64,000 nt of DNA from Kaistella sp. 97-N-M2 (lineage in GTDB: Bacteria > Bacteroidota > Bacteroidia > Flavobacteriales > Weeksellaceae): assembly GCF_021513235.1 (NCBI RefSeq), contig NZ_CP090976.1:2356001-2420000 (forward strand). The letters are read 5' to 3'. Position 1 is the first letter of the stretch; every line of letters begins with the position of its first letter. This document shows, in pieces, positions 51,594 to 59,500 of this stretch. The position numbers were made by a program, and so were the translations under genes. Below the pieces are notes generated by a model. The model ran no database searches. It saw only the letters and a list, made by a program, of their open reading frames with translations, and was not told where the DNA came from.

Positions 51594-51836
51594 TTAAGCT
51601 TCTTCGTCTTCTTCGTCATATTTCGCAAGTTCTTCGTCGCACCATTTAAAGGCAGCTTCTACAACTTTGGTGGCTTCATCGGCCATCGTTTCTTCGTCGT
51701 CACCTTCCAAATCATCGAACCATTCAACTTCTTCTTCCTCTACATTAAGGACAAATCGCGGATATTCCGTGTGTACCACAAATAGATCTTCAGGGAAATC
51801 TGAATTGTCGGCTAATAAAAACTTTGGTAATTTCAT
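51594..51836 (-). CDS. Small acidic conserved hypothetical protein
   Basis: An 80-residue, strongly acidic soluble protein: MKLPKFLLADNSDFPEDLFVV... and a tail of Glu/Asp (YDEEDEEA). It resembles a short conserved flavobacterial family without known function. No signal peptide. It has its own terminator and lies 35 bp from the next minus-strand gene. Confidence 0.7.
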   Translation of the reverse strand: MKLPKFLLADNSDFPEDLFVVHTEYPRFVLNVEEEEVEWFDDLEGDDEETMADEATKVVEAAFKWCDEELAKYDEEDEEA

Positions 51837-51870
51837 AATAATTAATTTAACTCTTCAAAAATAGTAAAAA

Positions 51871-53193
51871 TTATTGAAATTGGTTCTCGTCGATCTTTAT
51901 TTTTTGTAAAACTTTATATTGCGTCAGCGTCGTTTTTTTCAGGGTATCTTTTGCCTTAAAAGTAATGCCAACGTTGGGATTTACGGTACTGATGAGTTCT
52001 GCGATCTGTGTTTTGTCCAGCTCTGTTTCGTTTTCCAGATAAAATTTCAGAGGCACATTTTGAAGATTTTCCTCTTTTAAAAATTGCGAGATTTCCCGTC
52101 GGTTTTCCAGATAATTTCCTTTCGAAAGCCAGGTGAAAACCAGGCCCGTCGTCAAACTTAAAATAGTAATAACGTAGGTTAATTTCCCAAAGATTTGATA
52201 CATTTTTTTGAAATAGACGAGCCAGATGGATAAAGAAAAAGGTGCCATCAAGCGATAATCTAGCGGATTTACAGAGTAGAAATACTGGATGAAGTAGGAG
52301 CAGACAAAGCCAACCATTCCTACAAAGACTAAGAAAAATTCGGTTTCCGAAAGTTTATTTTTAATGAATATAAAAATCATCAAAATAATATTGAGCAGGC
52401 CAATTCCGTAGATCGCATAATTGAGGAGGCCGCCCGCCGGATTCGCGATATGAATGAACGGATTAAAAGTTGTGGTTACGCCCTGAAAGAATTCCACCAA
52501 AAGCTGAGACGTGGGATGCAGACCGATCTCCAGAAAAGTATCGATATACTGATCGTTAAAATAATTGATGAACAAAAGTTGGTACAAAACCATGAACGCC
52601 ATTCCTGTTAAACCCGCGTAAATAAAGGTTTTTCCATAATGTTTTCGATACCTTAAAGCACCGTTAAGAAAAACGCCGCCCATGAGAAAAAGCGCGGGAT
52701 AACGAATGTTGTACAGCAGGATCAGCATCAAACTTAAATAAAGATAAGCTTTGAAGCCTCTAAGTTCATCGATGATTATCTGCCTCGCAACATACAGAAA
52801 GACGAAGACAAAAGGTAAAATCAACGCCTCGCTCATCGTGTAGGAAAAGATGGAGAGGAAACTGAACAGGCCGCCCACCATAATGATTTCTTTCAGATAG
52901 AATTTTTTCTTCCACGCAAAACAGACGAGAAAAAGATAGGCTAAAAGTCCAACTATTTTGCTCGCCCAAAATTCGTCAAAACCGAAAAGCGTAAAAAACT
53001 TAAGGCTCAACGGATAACCTAAAGGCGTCACCGTATTGTCGATTATGGGAAACACCTTCGAACTCCGCATAAACCTTATGGAATCGGGATTGGTACGGCC
53101 TTTTTCATTGAGAAGAAAACGCGCGACCGTTAAAATAAACGTTGCGGCAACAAGAAAAATCTGAATTCTTCTTTCGAATACTCGTCTGCGCAT
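51871..53193 (-). CDS. Polytopic membrane protein, GT-C glycosyltransferase-like
   Basis: A 440-residue integral membrane protein with about ten predicted helices. The first long loop (NEKGRTNPDSIRFMRSSK) contains an Asp-Ser-x-R arrangement similar to the acidic loop of GT-C transferases, and a soluble C-terminal part follows from residue ~360. The family assignment rests on topology and is tentative. The gene directly follows (1 bp) the secreted protein at 53194-53772, so the two form an operon. Confidence 0.5.
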   Translation of the reverse strand: MRRRVFERRIQIFLVAATFILTVARFLLNEKGRTNPDSIRFMRSSKVFPIIDNTVTPLGYPLSLKFFTLFGFDEFWASKIVGLLAYLFLVCFAWKKKFYLKEIIMVGGLFSFLSIFSYTMSEALILPFVFVFLYVARQIIIDELRGFKAYLYLSLMLILLYNIRYPALFLMGGVFLNGALRYRKHYGKTFIYAGLTGMAFMVLYQLLFINYFNDQYIDTFLEIGLHPTSQLLVEFFQGVTTTFNPFIHIANPAGGLLNYAIYGIGLLNIILMIFIFIKNKLSETEFFLVFVGMVGFVCSYFIQYFYSVNPLDYRLMAPFSLSIWLVYFKKMYQIFGKLTYVITILSLTTGLVFTWLSKGNYLENRREISQFLKEENLQNVPLKFYLENETELDKTQIAELISTVNPNVGITFKAKDTLKKTTLTQYKVLQKIKIDENQFQ

Positions 53194-53772
53194 TTAGTCG
53201 GTGCTGTTTTGTAAGCGGTTCTTTTCCGCGCGGTAATATTCTACATCTTTCTCCCGATAGTTTTCGTAAACATTTCCAATGGACGTAAAATAGATCTTCG
53301 GAAAATCCATTTTCTTTTTGACCGTCGGGATTTTTACGAGTTCTTCGTTTTGGACATCATAATAATTCCAGTCCGCGATATATTGCCGCGTTAACAGATT
53401 GACGCTCGATTTCCCACTTCCATCGTTGTTGGCCGGCCCAAATTCGTACCGATCCATGCCGATAAGCCGAATTTTCTTCGTTTCCCTTTCGTACCGAAAC
53501 TGGTAAGAATGTCCGGCCCGCATATAATTCACACCAATCTCAAAACCGTTTTTAGTGGCTCGCAAAGAAATATCTGCTTCTTCCTCGAAAGGTTCAGAAA
53601 ATACTTTTTTAAATTTCTGAGAAGAAAGTTCGCAGACAAACTCGTTGCTTTCCACATCCAGATAAACGTGGTCCGCGACTTTATCGCCATCCAGATCTTT
53701 GAAAAGTTTGATTTCCTGCGCCTCGAAAAACGCCGAAAAATTCATCAGAAACAGAAGCGTAAGTAAGCGCAT
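53194..53772 (-). CDS. Secreted hypothetical protein
   Basis: A 192-residue protein with a signal peptide (LLTLLFLMNFSAFFEAQ) and an early FKDLDGDKVADHVYLD segment, a calcium-loop-like D-x-D-x-D as in VCBS/FG-GAP repeats. The remainder is beta-rich. It is probably periplasmic and translated together with the downstream membrane protein. Function unknown. Confidence 0.6.
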   Translation of the reverse strand: MRLLTLLFLMNFSAFFEAQEIKLFKDLDGDKVADHVYLDVESNEFVCELSSQKFKKVFSEPFEEEADISLRATKNGFEIGVNYMRAGHSYQFRYERETKKIRLIGMDRYEFGPANNDGSGKSSVNLLTRQYIADWNYYDVQNEELVKIPTVKKKMDFPKIYFTSIGNVYENYREKDVEYYRAEKNRLQNSTD

Positions 53773-53777
53773 TGCAT

Positions 53778-54671
53778 TTATTTTAAAAACATTTTCGAAA
53801 CTTTTTCGGCTTTTTGGCTTTCTGCATAATCGTAAAACCCTTCGCCCGACTTCACGCCCAGTTTTCCGGCCATTACCATGTTCACCAACAAAGGATTTGG
53901 CGCATATTTCGGATTTTTAAAGCCGTCGTACATCACATTTAAAATGGCAAGACAAACGTCCAGACCAATAAAATCTGCGAGCTGCAAAGGACCCATCGGG
54001 TGCGCCATACCGAGTTTCATTACCGTATCGATTTCTTCCACACCCGCAACGCCGTTGTATAAGGTTTCGATGGCTTCATTGATCATGGGCATCAAAATTC
54101 GGTTTGCTACAAAACCCGGATAATCGTTCACTTCGGTCGGAACTTTTCCTAAAGTTTTGCTCATCTCGTAAATTTCGTCGAACGTTTCTTTTGAAGTGGA
54201 GTAGCCTTTGATGATTTCCACGAGCTTCATAATCGGCACGGGGTTCATAAAATGCATGCCAATCACTTTTTCCGGCCGGTTGGTTACCGAGGCGATTTTG
54301 GTGATAGAAATGGACGAAGTGTTTGTTGCCAAAATACAGTCTTTCGGTGCAAGTTCGTCCATCTGCTTAAAGATCTTCAGCTTCAGGTCCAGATTTTCTG
54401 TGGCAGCTTCGACGATCAGATCAGCATTAGAGGCGCAATCCTCTAATTTTGTAAAGGTGGAAATCTGGTTTAAGGTATTGGATTTTTCTTCTTCCGTTAA
54501 ATTGCCCTTCGAGATAATGCGGTCCAGATTTTTAGTAATCGTTGCCAAACCTTTGTCCAATGCCTCCTGCGAAACATCAACCAAACCGACATTAAATCCT
54601 TTTTGTGCAAAAGTATGGGCAATACCGTTTCCCATGGTTCCGGCGCCGATCACTACAATGTTCGTGTTCAT
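53778..54671 (-). CDS. 3-hydroxyacyl-CoA (3-hydroxybutyryl-CoA) dehydrogenase
   Basis: A 297-residue NAD(P)-dependent enzyme oxidising L-3-hydroxyacyl-CoA. The nucleotide motif is VVIGAGTMGNGIAHTFAQKG at the N-terminus. Later come LATNTSSISITKIA, the catalytic His in GMHFMNPVPIMKLVEII, and FVANRILMPMINEAI. Length equals that of HBD/PaaH single-domain enzymes. It works in fatty acid or aromatic degradation, or in butyryl metabolism. Confidence 0.95.
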   Translation of the reverse strand: MNTNIVVIGAGTMGNGIAHTFAQKGFNVGLVDVSQEALDKGLATITKNLDRIISKGNLTEEEKSNTLNQISTFTKLEDCASNADLIVEAATENLDLKLKIFKQMDELAPKDCILATNTSSISITKIASVTNRPEKVIGMHFMNPVPIMKLVEIIKGYSTSKETFDEIYEMSKTLGKVPTEVNDYPGFVANRILMPMINEAIETLYNGVAGVEEIDTVMKLGMAHPMGPLQLADFIGLDVCLAILNVMYDGFKNPKYAPNPLLVNMVMAGKLGVKSGEGFYDYAESQKAEKVSKMFLK

Positions 54672-54715
54672 AAATTTTGTTTTTTTTTAATGATTTCGAC
54701 GAGGCTTTCCTCCTC

Positions 54716-55540
54716 TCAATGGTAATAATTTTTTGTATAATTTTTTCCTTCTTCCAGAAGGGTAGCTTCACTTTTGGACGTTTTAAACTGTGTTTTAATA
54801 AAAGTCCGCGACCCGTCGATCCTGTTGATGAAAACTGCAAAATGCAGATGCGGACCGCTGGAAAAACCTGTGTTTCCGCTGTATCCAATCATCTGCCCCT
54901 TTTCTACAACATCACCTTTTTTCACTACAGTTCCTCCATATTTAAGATGGGCGTAAACGCCAAAAGTCCCGTCGCTGTGCATAATAAGGATATTATTGTT
55001 GTACTTTGCGCAGGAAATATTGGGGCAGCTTTGCGTGTTCGTATTCACCACATCGACTACGGTTCCTTCGCGCGCCGCCAAAACGTTTTCGCCCAGTTTT
55101 AAATCCAGATCGAGTGAAAATTCATTTTGATGAGAAAACTTTCCGTTATAGCCCTGGAAAACAAGATGCGTTTTTCCTGTTTCAAAAGGTAAGGAATAAA
55201 TATAATCTGCATCGTAACTTTCCTGCAGAACATTTCCGAAATTAAACGTGTTCGAATATTCCACTTTGTTCGCCGCGTTTGCCTGGATGGGTTTTAAGGT
55301 GGCAATTAAAAATTTTTTCGCATGCGGTGGAATCACGATGATGGAATTATTTTCCAGACTGTTGCTTAAATTTGTGGTTTTGAAGGTGAATTTTGAAGAG
55401 ATGGGCATCGGTTCGTCGTTATCCGAATAAATGTAAAAAACCCGGTTCACACTTTCGCTGTAAAAACGGATGTCCCATTTTTTCTGAGCGAAAATGAAAA
55501 AATGCACACTAAAAAAGAGCAGCGAAAGAAACTTTCTCAT
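54716..55540 (-). CDS. M23-family peptidase / LytM-like
   Basis: A 274-residue exported protein with signal peptide (MRKFLSLLFFSVHFFIFAQ) and a C-terminal M23 domain: AAREGTVVDVV, ILIMHSDGTFGVYAHLKYGG and the HxH motif GFSSGPHLHFAVF. The first zinc-ligand region reads NEFSLDLDLKLG, where classical members have His, so activity may be altered. It acts on, or near, peptidoglycan in the periplasm. The start at 55540 is preferred over 55567 for its signal peptide. It lies 4 bp from the beta-lactamase stop. Confidence 0.8.
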   Translation of the reverse strand: MRKFLSLLFFSVHFFIFAQKKWDIRFYSESVNRVFYIYSDNDEPMPISSKFTFKTTNLSNSLENNSIIVIPPHAKKFLIATLKPIQANAANKVEYSNTFNFGNVLQESYDADYIYSLPFETGKTHLVFQGYNGKFSHQNEFSLDLDLKLGENVLAAREGTVVDVVNTNTQSCPNISCAKYNNNILIMHSDGTFGVYAHLKYGGTVVKKGDVVEKGQMIGYSGNTGFSSGPHLHFAVFINRIDGSRTFIKTQFKTSKSEATLLEEGKNYTKNYYH

Positions 55541-55544
55541 GAAG

Positions 55545-56423
55545 TTATTTTTTGCTAAAATAATCAAAAACTATTTTAGAAATGTCGGCAATCATTTTCG
55601 TGTTGGTTTCTTCCTTTTCCAGCGAATCTGAGACAAAAACGCTGATTGCGTAATGTTTTCCGTTGGGAAGCGTGATGATTCCGATATCGTTTTCAGCGAC
55701 GGTCAGACCTTTGTCATCTTTGCCGGAAGAACCCGTTTTGTGTGCTACCACGGTCCCTTGCGGAAGTTGTGCAACAATTTTAGTAGTTCCCGTAGTCGTT
55801 TCTATCATAATTTTCATTAAGAAGTCGGTCGATTTTTTAGACAAAATTTTTCCGTCGAAGAATTTTTTCAGCAGCTGATTTGCAGCATTTGTCGTAGTCC
55901 AATTCCAGTACATGAACTCATAACCCTGATGCATTTTTGCTTCGTTTGCTTTAATTTGGAAATCCTTAATTCCGGTGGCATTAGTGAACTTTTGAACGGT
56001 TTCCGTGCCGCCAATTAATCGCAGCAACATGTCGCAGCCGTTATTATCACTTTGTGCAACGGTGTATTTGAGGAGTTCACTTAAGGACATTTCGATATTT
56101 CCTTCGGGATATTTTTCCCGAATCGGACTCCACGTATTTTCTAAAAGATCTGATTTTTTTACTAAAATTTTCTGGTGAAATTTCAATTTACCCGCATCCA
56201 CTTCATTCAAAACTGCCAAAGCGATATGAAATTTAAACACGCTTAGCATCGGAAGTTTTTTGTTTCCGTTAATTTCGGTGGAATTGCCGGATTCAAAATC
56301 CAAAATCGAAACTGCGACGGTGGCGTTTTTTCCGGCGATAATTTGATTGATTTCCTTTTTTAAATTTTGGGAAAAGGCAAGCGAAAAAGCCACTAGCGTG
56401 CCGATTAAAAATATCTTTTTCAT
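55545..56423 (-). CDS. Class A beta-lactamase (CGA/CIA-like)
   Basis: A 292-residue serine beta-lactamase with signal peptide (MKKIFLIGTLVAFSLAFSQ). Class A motifs are present: S-x-x-K in MLSVFKFHIAL, SDN in TVAQSDNNGCD, the omega-loop glutamate in IKANEAKMHQ, and KTG in VVAHKTGSSG. It resembles the chromosomal class A enzymes of Chryseobacterium, which hydrolyse penicillins and some cephalosporins. The spectrum here is not deducible. It is the upstream partner of the M23 peptidase gene. Confidence 0.9.
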   Translation of the reverse strand: MKKIFLIGTLVAFSLAFSQNLKKEINQIIAGKNATVAVSILDFESGNSTEINGNKKLPMLSVFKFHIALAVLNEVDAGKLKFHQKILVKKSDLLENTWSPIREKYPEGNIEMSLSELLKYTVAQSDNNGCDMLLRLIGGTETVQKFTNATGIKDFQIKANEAKMHQGYEFMYWNWTTTNAANQLLKKFFDGKILSKKSTDFLMKIMIETTTGTTKIVAQLPQGTVVAHKTGSSGKDDKGLTVAENDIGIITLPNGKHYAISVFVSDSLEKEETNTKMIADISKIVFDYFSKK

Positions 56424-56480
56424 GTTTTCTTATCTGGGTTTTACAAAAGGATTGCGTCGTCGTCCTTCCTCACAATGACG

Positions 56481-57443
56481 TTATGAAATCATTTTCACAA
56501 TTTCGAGCGCCACTTTCAGAGCCTCTGTCCCGTCTTCCAAAGAAACTTCTACGTTTTTATTTTCCGTAATAGCCTCCGCAAAACTTTCGAGTTCGTCTAA
56601 GATCGCATTGTTCGGCTGAATGTTCGGATATTCGAAAATAATCTGATTTTTCTCGCCTTCTGCATTTTCAATGATCATATCAAAATCGCTCGGATTTTCG
56701 GGAGCCGGTTTCATGCGGATGACCTCTGCCTTTTTCTCTAAAAAATCTACAGAAATATAAGCATCTTTCTGGAAAAAGCGGGATTTTCGCATGGCTTTCA
56801 TGGAAATTCGCGAAGTTGTTAAATTCGCCACGCATCCATTTTCAAATTCAATTCTCGCGTTACAAATGTCCGGGGATTTTGAAACGACAGAAACGCCGCT
56901 CGCATGAATAGCTTTTACTTTTGATTTCACCAACGAAAGCAAAATATCCAAATCGTGAATCATCAGATCGAGAACGACAGAAACATCGGTGCCGCGCGGA
57001 TTAAATTCTGCCAAACGGTGAATTTCGATGAACATTGGATTTTTAATGTAATCGCGCGAGCCAATAAAAGCGGGATTATATCTTTCAACATGCCCGACCT
57101 GCGCTTTAATGCCGAATTCGCGGCATTTATACAAAATTTCTTCGGCCTGTTCCAACGTTTGCGTAATGGGTTTTTCGATGAAAAAATGAATCTTCTTTTC
57201 GATGGCTTTTATCGCATAATCGTAATGATACAAAGTGGGTGTTACAATATCGAGCATTTGGATCTCCTTCAAAAGATCATCAAAATTTTCAAAATATTTA
57301 TAGCCGAATTCAGCTTCGAGTTTTCTGCCATTTTCCGCGTCTGCATCGTGAAAACCCACCAATTCATATTTTTCCGAATGTTGCAGCAACTTCAAATGTA
57401 TTTTTCCTAGATGACCTGCGCCAACCAAACCCGCTTTTAGCAT
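56481..57443 (-). CDS. Gfo/Idh/MocA-family oxidoreductase
   Basis: A 320-residue NAD(P)-dependent enzyme. The Rossmann motif is AGLVGAGHLGKIHLKLL, followed by the family's EKPITQTLEQAEEI (EKP motif) and the DLMIHDLDILLSLV segment with the catalytic H-D. The substrate is likely a sugar or inositol derivative. It is a single-gene unit. Confidence 0.9.
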   Translation of the reverse strand: MLKAGLVGAGHLGKIHLKLLQHSEKYELVGFHDADAENGRKLEAEFGYKYFENFDDLLKEIQMLDIVTPTLYHYDYAIKAIEKKIHFFIEKPITQTLEQAEEILYKCREFGIKAQVGHVERYNPAFIGSRDYIKNPMFIEIHRLAEFNPRGTDVSVVLDLMIHDLDILLSLVKSKVKAIHASGVSVVSKSPDICNARIEFENGCVANLTTSRISMKAMRKSRFFQKDAYISVDFLEKKAEVIRMKPAPENPSDFDMIIENAEGEKNQIIFEYPNIQPNNAILDELESFAEAITENKNVEVSLEDGTEALKVALEIVKMIS

Positions 57444-57618
57444 AGAAATTAATTTTTGTAAAGATAATAATTTTAAGATATGAGATGACGCGAGACTGAA
57501 GTTAGCGCGTAAATTTTGGAGGAAAGATCAGTATTAATCCATTATAGGAGAGATTAAAAACTACTTTAAAAAAAACGAATTCTCTATTTTCTTATTCTGA
57601 AATCTCCAATCTATTTCC

Positions 57619-57626
57619 TATTTTTG
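57619..57626 (+). promoter_or_regulatory. TAnnTTTG -7 box for pcm
   Basis: TATTTTTG ends 4 bp before the ATG at 57631, so transcription may begin at or next to the start codon. Confidence 0.5.
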
Positions 57627-57630
57627 TGAA

Positions 57631-58281
57631 ATGCAGGATTCATTTGTACACAAAGGAAAAAGGAAAATATTGGTTGATTATCTTCGGGAGAAAATGGGAA
57701 TTTCTGATGAGAAGGTGCTCAACGCCATTAATGTAGTTCCGCGGCACCTCTTTCTGGAAAGTATTTTTGAGGATTTCGCCTACGAAGACCGCGCGTTTCC
57801 CATTTTAGCACAGCAAACGATCTCTCATCCCTCCACCGTTGCCGAGCAGACGGAACTTCTGGAGCTTCAAGAAAAAGAAAAAGTTCTCGAAATTGGGACG
57901 GGTTGCGGCTATCAGGCCGCTGTTTTGGTGCAGATGAATGTTTTGGTTTATACGGTAGAACGCCAGAAAGATCTTCATGATTTCTCGCAGAAAAAACTGC
58001 GCGAACTGCATCTCCGTCCTAAATTTCAGAGTTTTGGCGATGGCTTTTTAGGCCTTCCGACGTTTGCTCCTTTTGATAAAATCCTCGTCACCTGCGGCGC
58101 CGAAATTCTTCCAACGGAACTGCTTCATCAGTTGAAAATAGGCGGAAAAATGGTAATTCCGTTAGGTAAAACCGATGAACAGATTCTGTACCGCTTCACC
58201 AAAATATCGCCCACCGAATTTGAAAAAGAAGAGTTTGGCGCCTACAAATTTGTGCCCATGCTGAACAATACGAATCATTAA
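57631..58281 (+). CDS. pcm: Protein-L-isoaspartate O-methyltransferase
   Basis: A 216-residue SAM-dependent methyltransferase that initiates repair of isoaspartyl residues in aged proteins. The SAM motif is VLEIGTGCGYQAAVLVQM, preceded by the family's AQQTISHPSTVAEQTELL and followed by KILVTCGAEILPTELLHQLKIGGKMVIPLG. Length is normal. The next gene begins directly after the stop, suggesting co-transcription. Confidence 0.95.
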   Translation: MQDSFVHKGKRKILVDYLREKMGISDEKVLNAINVVPRHLFLESIFEDFAYEDRAFPILAQQTISHPSTVAEQTELLELQEKEKVLEIGTGCGYQAAVLVQMNVLVYTVERQKDLHDFSQKKLRELHLRPKFQSFGDGFLGLPTFAPFDKILVTCGAEILPTELLHQLKIGGKMVIPLGKTDEQILYRFTKISPTEFEKEEFGAYKFVPMLNNTNH

Positions 58282-58734
58282 ATGAAAATGAAAGAAACAG
58301 TTTTCAAAACGAAAAAAATCGATAAAACTTTTCTGAGTCTTTATCTCGGTCTCTTCGTTTTCCTTTTTGGAACTGCTTTTTATACCTATTTTCAGGAGAA
58401 AGACGCCCGGGTGTTTTTACCGATGGGCATTATTTGCAGCATCATTTTGTTGTTGACCCTCGCCGGTAATTTCTGGTTGAAGATTATTGTTAGAGACCAA
58501 CATCTCATCGTTCATCTTTTTTTTGATATTTTCAAAACTGATATCCGGAATATCAAAACGATCCGCAAAGGAGAAACGATGTGGAGCGGTTTTCACAAAT
58601 ACGGTACCACCACGAAAGGCCTCATTGTTTTCAGCAAATTTAAAAATGACCTCTACATCTCGCCGGAGAATGAAGAGTTGTTTTACCGGAAAATTCTGGA
58701 AATTAATCCTGACGTTGTTATAGAAAAGGTTTAA
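58282..58734 (+). CDS. PH-like membrane protein, hypothetical
   Basis: A 150-residue protein with two membrane helices (residues ~18-37 and ~48-68) followed by a bPH2-like soluble domain (IKTIRKGETMWSGFHKYGTTTKGLIVFSKFKNDLYISPEN). Such proteins are common and of unknown function. It starts immediately after the pcm stop. Confidence 0.6.
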   Translation: MKMKETVFKTKKIDKTFLSLYLGLFVFLFGTAFYTYFQEKDARVFLPMGIICSIILLLTLAGNFWLKIIVRDQHLIVHLFFDIFKTDIRNIKTIRKGETMWSGFHKYGTTTKGLIVFSKFKNDLYISPENEELFYRKILEINPDVVIEKV

Positions 58735-58760
58735 TCCCGAATTAGTTTGAGCAGCAAAGG

Positions 58761-58816
58761 AATTCCCCTCCTTTGGAGGGGTGGCAAAAATTTGAAAAAT
58801 TTTTGACGGGGTGGTC
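58761..58816. repeat. Left arm of 53-bp inverted repeat around the DUF559 gene
   Basis: AATTCCCCTCC...GACGGGGTGGTC. It is nearly the exact reverse complement of 59246-59298, with three or so indel/substitution differences. It also contains an internal CCCCTCC / GGAGGGG hairpin. Confidence 0.85.
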
Positions 58817-58834
58817 TATATTAATAGAAGTGAG

Positions 58835-59266
58835 ATGAAACAGATACTTACACATATTGGCAATGTCCCGATCTACAGAAATTTTGTAGAAGATTTGCCC
58901 TATAACCCGGTTCTAAAACCGCTCCTGGCGCAAAAGCGGAAGGCAGGAATTTTAAGCGAAGTTTTGTTCTGGAAGCAGGTTCGGGCAAAAACATTTCATA
59001 ACATCGATTTCGACAGGCAGCGGATAATCGGAAATTATATTGTCGATTTCTATGTGAAAGCGCTCGGCCTTGTCGTCGAAATTCAGAAAACAGATAAAGA
59101 AAATAAGCAAATTCACGAGGGAATTAATCGTACTTTTCTGGAATCTTTAGGCTTAAAGGTTTTTCACATCTCAGATTTCGATGTCAGGAATAATATCTTT
59201 TTGGTCCTCAGAGATTTGGAAGATTTCATTATTACCAACTTCGGAGACCACCCCGTCAAAAATTAA
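58835..59266 (+). CDS. DUF559 (Vsr/MutH-like nuclease fold) protein
   Basis: A 143-residue protein of the DUF559 family. Its fold core is visible as LSEVLFWKQVRAKTF, DFDRQRIIGNYIVDFYVKALGLVVEI and LESLGLKVFHISDFDV. Active members have an acidic D-G-x-x-H after the VEI strand. Here that segment is QKTDKENKQ, so nuclease activity may be lost. The start at 58835 is preferred. The last codons (FGDHPVKN) lie inside the right arm of the inverted repeat that encloses the gene. Confidence 0.75.
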   Translation: MKQILTHIGNVPIYRNFVEDLPYNPVLKPLLAQKRKAGILSEVLFWKQVRAKTFHNIDFDRQRIIGNYIVDFYVKALGLVVEIQKTDKENKQIHEGINRTFLESLGLKVFHISDFDVRNNIFLVLRDLEDFIITNFGDHPVKN

Positions 59267-59298
59267 AATTTTTGCCACCCCTCCAGGGGAGGGGAATT
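59246..59298. repeat. Right arm of 53-bp inverted repeat around the DUF559 gene
   Basis: GACCACCCCGTC...GGGGAATT, reverse complement of 58761-58816. It overlaps the 3' end of the DUF559 coding region and its stop codon. Confidence 0.85.
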
Positions 59299-59500
59299 CC
59301 CGCGAAAAAAAAGTCCCCATCTTTCTTCTTTCTTATGTTTATCTGAGCTTTCCCTTTCCCATGATGCCAACAAAATTCATCTTCTCAAATTCGCTAATTC
59401 ATTTTATAGATTGTATTTTTGCAATCGTTCAAATCTTCTAAATAAAAAGCTGAAATAAGATCATTTCTTTTTCGGTTAAAAGTAACGTTTTTAGATTCTC

